Positions 5,684 to 6,719 of a stretch of 6,719 nucleotides of DNA are shown piece by piece. The translations under genes and the position numbers were made by a program. Numbering within the stretch: position 1 is the first letter of the stretch; every line of letters begins with the position of its first letter. The stretch comes from a bacterium (GTDB lineage Bacteria; SZUA-79; Acidulodesulfobacterales; Acidulodesulfobacteraceae): NCBI GenBank assembly GCA_021799935.1, contig JAJYZM010000056.1:1-6719 (forward strand). Direction: 5' to 3'. Below the pieces are notes generated by a model. That model was not told where the DNA came from. It ran no database searches and worked only from the letters and a program-made list of their open reading frames with translations.

Positions 5684-6210
5684 TGGTCGAAAAAGAGCTT
5701 TTAAATAAGTTAAAGTATTTTATAAAAGATATAAGTTTTCAACAAGTCAAATTAGTTAAGGTGGATTTTGAGGCCAGTGAAAACTTATCGGGAATATATC
5801 AAAATGGCATGATTAATAGACAATCCTCATTCAATTTGATTCAAACATATATGGGCAATACATCTGACGATAAAGAGAATGAGATGTCGATAGCATCCGG
5901 AGCATACACTTTTGATTTGATAGATAAGATAATTGGCGGAAATGAGGTTAAAAAATTAAAAAAGTCAAATTTATCAAAAGAATTAGAGATTAAATATAAG
6001 TTAAATTACCAACTAATTCTATTCTTAAAGAATGAAAATATATTAATAAATGAATCCGATGATATTAAGAAAGAAGTTTTAAGGGCTTTTTACGAACATA
6101 GTGGAAAAAATGTTATATTTCCATATATAAGACATATGGTAGATATATTATCACGCGAAGCTGGTTTTTTAACTCCTTCGATACCCCCTATTATTTTTAA
6201 AAGTAGTTAA
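5683..6210 (+). CDS. SecB-like chaperone
   Basis: A protein of 175 residues, slightly longer than housekeeping SecB (about 155). The diagnostic part is VIFPYIRHMVDILSREAGF followed by TPSIPPIIF (residues 144-172). SecB proteins have a conserved [LV]-F-P-Y-x-R helix start, then a G-[FY]-P and a closing P-[IV]-[ND]-F-type strand. Strands that would form the SecB sheet are visible around VKLVKVDFEAS (22-32) and IKYKLNYQLILFLKN (103-117). The chaperone normally binds unfolded clients as a tetramer. A solitary SecB-like gene on an integrated element, overlapping its upstream neighbour (TAATG at 5681-5685), is characteristic of TAC systems, where it stabilises the antitoxin rather than serving secretion. 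The overlap implies translational coupling, as no strong Shine-Dalgarno is present. It is the last gene of the operon, and no clear terminator hairpin follows. Confidence 0.85.
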   Translation: MVEKELLNKLKYFIKDISFQQVKLVKVDFEASENLSGIYQNGMINRQSSFNLIQTYMGNTSDDKENEMSIASGAYTFDLIDKIIGGNEVKKLKKSNLSKELEIKYKLNYQLILFLKNENILINESDDIKKEVLRAFYEHSGKNVIFPYIRHMVDILSREAGFLTPSIPPIIFKSS

Positions 6211-6239
6211 TATTTATTTTGTAATCTGCATCAAAATTT

Positions 6240-6300
6240 AGTAGTAAAACGGTAGTAAAATTTTCTAAAAACCACTATAAAACGCCACAAAATACCATAA
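6240..6300. repeat. Short repeats near attR (possible integrase arm sites)
   Basis: GTAGTAAAA occurs at 6241-6249 and 6252-6260 (11-bp period). Further in, three 10-base units in phase, ACCACTATAA, AACGCCACAA and AATACCATAA (6271-6300), resemble the AACGACATAA units beside attL. AACGCCACAA fits AACGNCAYAA exactly. Paired arm-type sites at both ends are expected for a tyrosine integrase. Confidence 0.45.
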
Positions 6301-6366
6301 ATCAAAATCGCTTCAAATCAAGATAATAAGCGTAGATGCGCGGTTTTAAGTTAATGTTATGCCCGC

Positions 6367-6417
6367 ATTCGTAATCAGCGGGTCGTAGGTTCGATTCCTA
6401 TCGCCGGCTCCATTAAA
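6367..6417 (+). repeat. attR: right 51-bp direct repeat, tRNA-Thr 3' fragment
   Basis: An exact copy of 2744-2794. It holds the anticodon loop, T arm, acceptor 3' strand and CCA of tRNA-Thr(CGT) without the 5' half (the preceding bases, TTATGCCCGC, do not restore the acceptor or D arm), so it is not a working tRNA gene. It marks the junction with the original chromosomal sequence downstream. Confidence 0.95.
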
Positions 6418-6486
6418 TACAAGTATAAAATGGTTCCTCAAGAAAGCGCGGGTCATACGCCAAATCTCAAAAATATATTTAATTTT

Positions 6487-6708
6487 TCAATCTCCGCCTT
6501 CATATCCGCCTTCGCCTCTATGCTCTCCGTTATCGCCGCCGTGCCATCCGTTATCGCCGTGCCATCCGGCAGGATGCCCGTCATAATAAGGGCCGCAATT
6601 CCAGCCGGCGCAGCATCCGGTTGCGAAAGATACCGTAAACATTATCATTGCTAAGAGGATAGCGATTGTTATTATCGATGCCGGTTTGTTTTTTAGATTT
6701 TCAGACAT
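6487..6708 (-). CDS. Small exported Gly/His/Cys-rich protein
   Basis: A protein of 73 residues read on the minus strand from ATG at 6706-6708 to TGA at 6487-6489. The N-terminus MSENLKNKPA is followed by a hydrophobic segment (about 11-30, IITIAILLAMIMFTVSFAT), then GCC, so it has a signal peptide. C32 could be a lipidation site, but the -3 residue is Ala rather than the usual Leu. The mature part is rich in Gly, His, Asp and Trp, with C32, C33 and C38 and the short repeats WHGDNG and WHGGDNG, encoded by 18-21 bp imperfect repeats (6526-6568). The composition could suit metal binding or a small envelope structural role; no family is recognised. Only 11 bases upstream are in the window, so the promoter and ribosome site are not visible. 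The opposite-strand frame through the same bases lacks such order. Confidence 0.6.
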   Translation of the reverse strand: MSENLKNKPASIITIAILLAMIMFTVSFATGCCAGWNCGPYYDGHPAGWHGDNGWHGGDNGEHRGEGGYEGGD

Positions 6709-6719
6709 GATTTTGGTCG

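Larger units (their letters stand above)
2744..6417. mobile_element. tRNA-Thr-integrated genomic element with a probable defence cargo
   Basis: The element is bounded by a perfect 51-bp direct repeat, at 2744-2794 and 6367-6417, giving a repeat-to-repeat unit of 3,623 bp. Inside attL are phased 10-bp repeats and a truncated integrase N-terminus, the standard place for an integrase gene. The cargo is a PIN-like candidate nuclease gene (3055-4308) and a three-gene operon ending in a SecB-like chaperone (4612-6210). Codon use is visibly more AT-rich than in the flanking chromosomal genes, and CCGG-containing words, frequent outside, are scarce inside. Because no full recombinase is present, the element is probably defective or dependent on an integrase supplied in trans. 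Replication or packaging genes are absent. Confidence 0.85.

Noticed and set aside
6367..6412. A second tRNA-Thr gene
   Set aside because: Only the 3' half is present; the bases before it cannot form the acceptor 5' strand or D arm, so it is the attR fragment.
6430..6654. Plus-strand open frame of 74 residues
   Set aside because: It lies opposite the signal-peptide gene on the minus strand, and its Ala/Ile/Pro-rich repeats are just the complement of the Gly/His repeats.

Overview
This is an AT-rich bacterial window in which a chromosomal backbone is interrupted by a small integrated element. The backbone carries a TlpA/thioredoxin-like protein end, a CheZ-type chemotaxis phosphatase, two Roadblock/LC7-type proteins and two tRNAs with encoded CCA. 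These point to a motile Gram-negative bacterium, perhaps of a deltaproteobacterial-like lineage. That placement is inference and I cannot name the organism.

Backbone left (1-2789): the 3' end of a thioredoxin-fold gene (3-146); a cheZ-like gene with the FQDITGQ catalytic motif and a classic C-terminal CheY-binding tail (225-791); tRNA-Glu(TTC) (862-938); a gene joining a PATAN/DUF4388-like N-terminus to a Roadblock-like C-terminus (1180-1863); a second Roadblock-like gene (1920-2663); a hairpin terminator; and tRNA-Thr(CGT) (2715-2789).

Integrated element (about 2744-6417): the last 46 bases of tRNA-Thr plus 5 flanking bases recur perfectly at 6367-6417, giving a 51-bp direct repeat (attL/attR) and a 3,623-bp unit. 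Just inside attL are a promoter-like site spanned by a perfect 9-bp dyad, phased 10-bp repeats that look like integrase arm sites, and a 37-residue integrase N-terminus that stops early. Related 10-bp repeats lie inside attR. No complete recombinase is present. The cargo is a 417-residue unrecognised protein with PIN-like nuclease features (3055-4308), then, after a 303-bp gap, a tightly overlapping three-gene operon (4612-6210).

The operon is the most interesting part. Its third gene encodes a SecB-like chaperone. The second encodes a protein ending in NDYSLAA, which closely resembles the SsrA/tmRNA degradation tag. The first encodes a small protein with weak ADP-ribosyltransferase-like features. 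Gene order and content fit a toxin-antitoxin-chaperone (TAC) system resembling CmdTAC or mycobacterial HigBA-SecB. The inferred model is that the chaperone masks a degron-bearing antitoxin, so that loss of chaperone binding frees the toxin. The element is best read as a small tRNA-borne defence island with one or two systems.

Backbone right (6418-6719): a short minus-strand gene for a signal-peptide-bearing Gly/His/Cys-rich exported protein (6487-6708).
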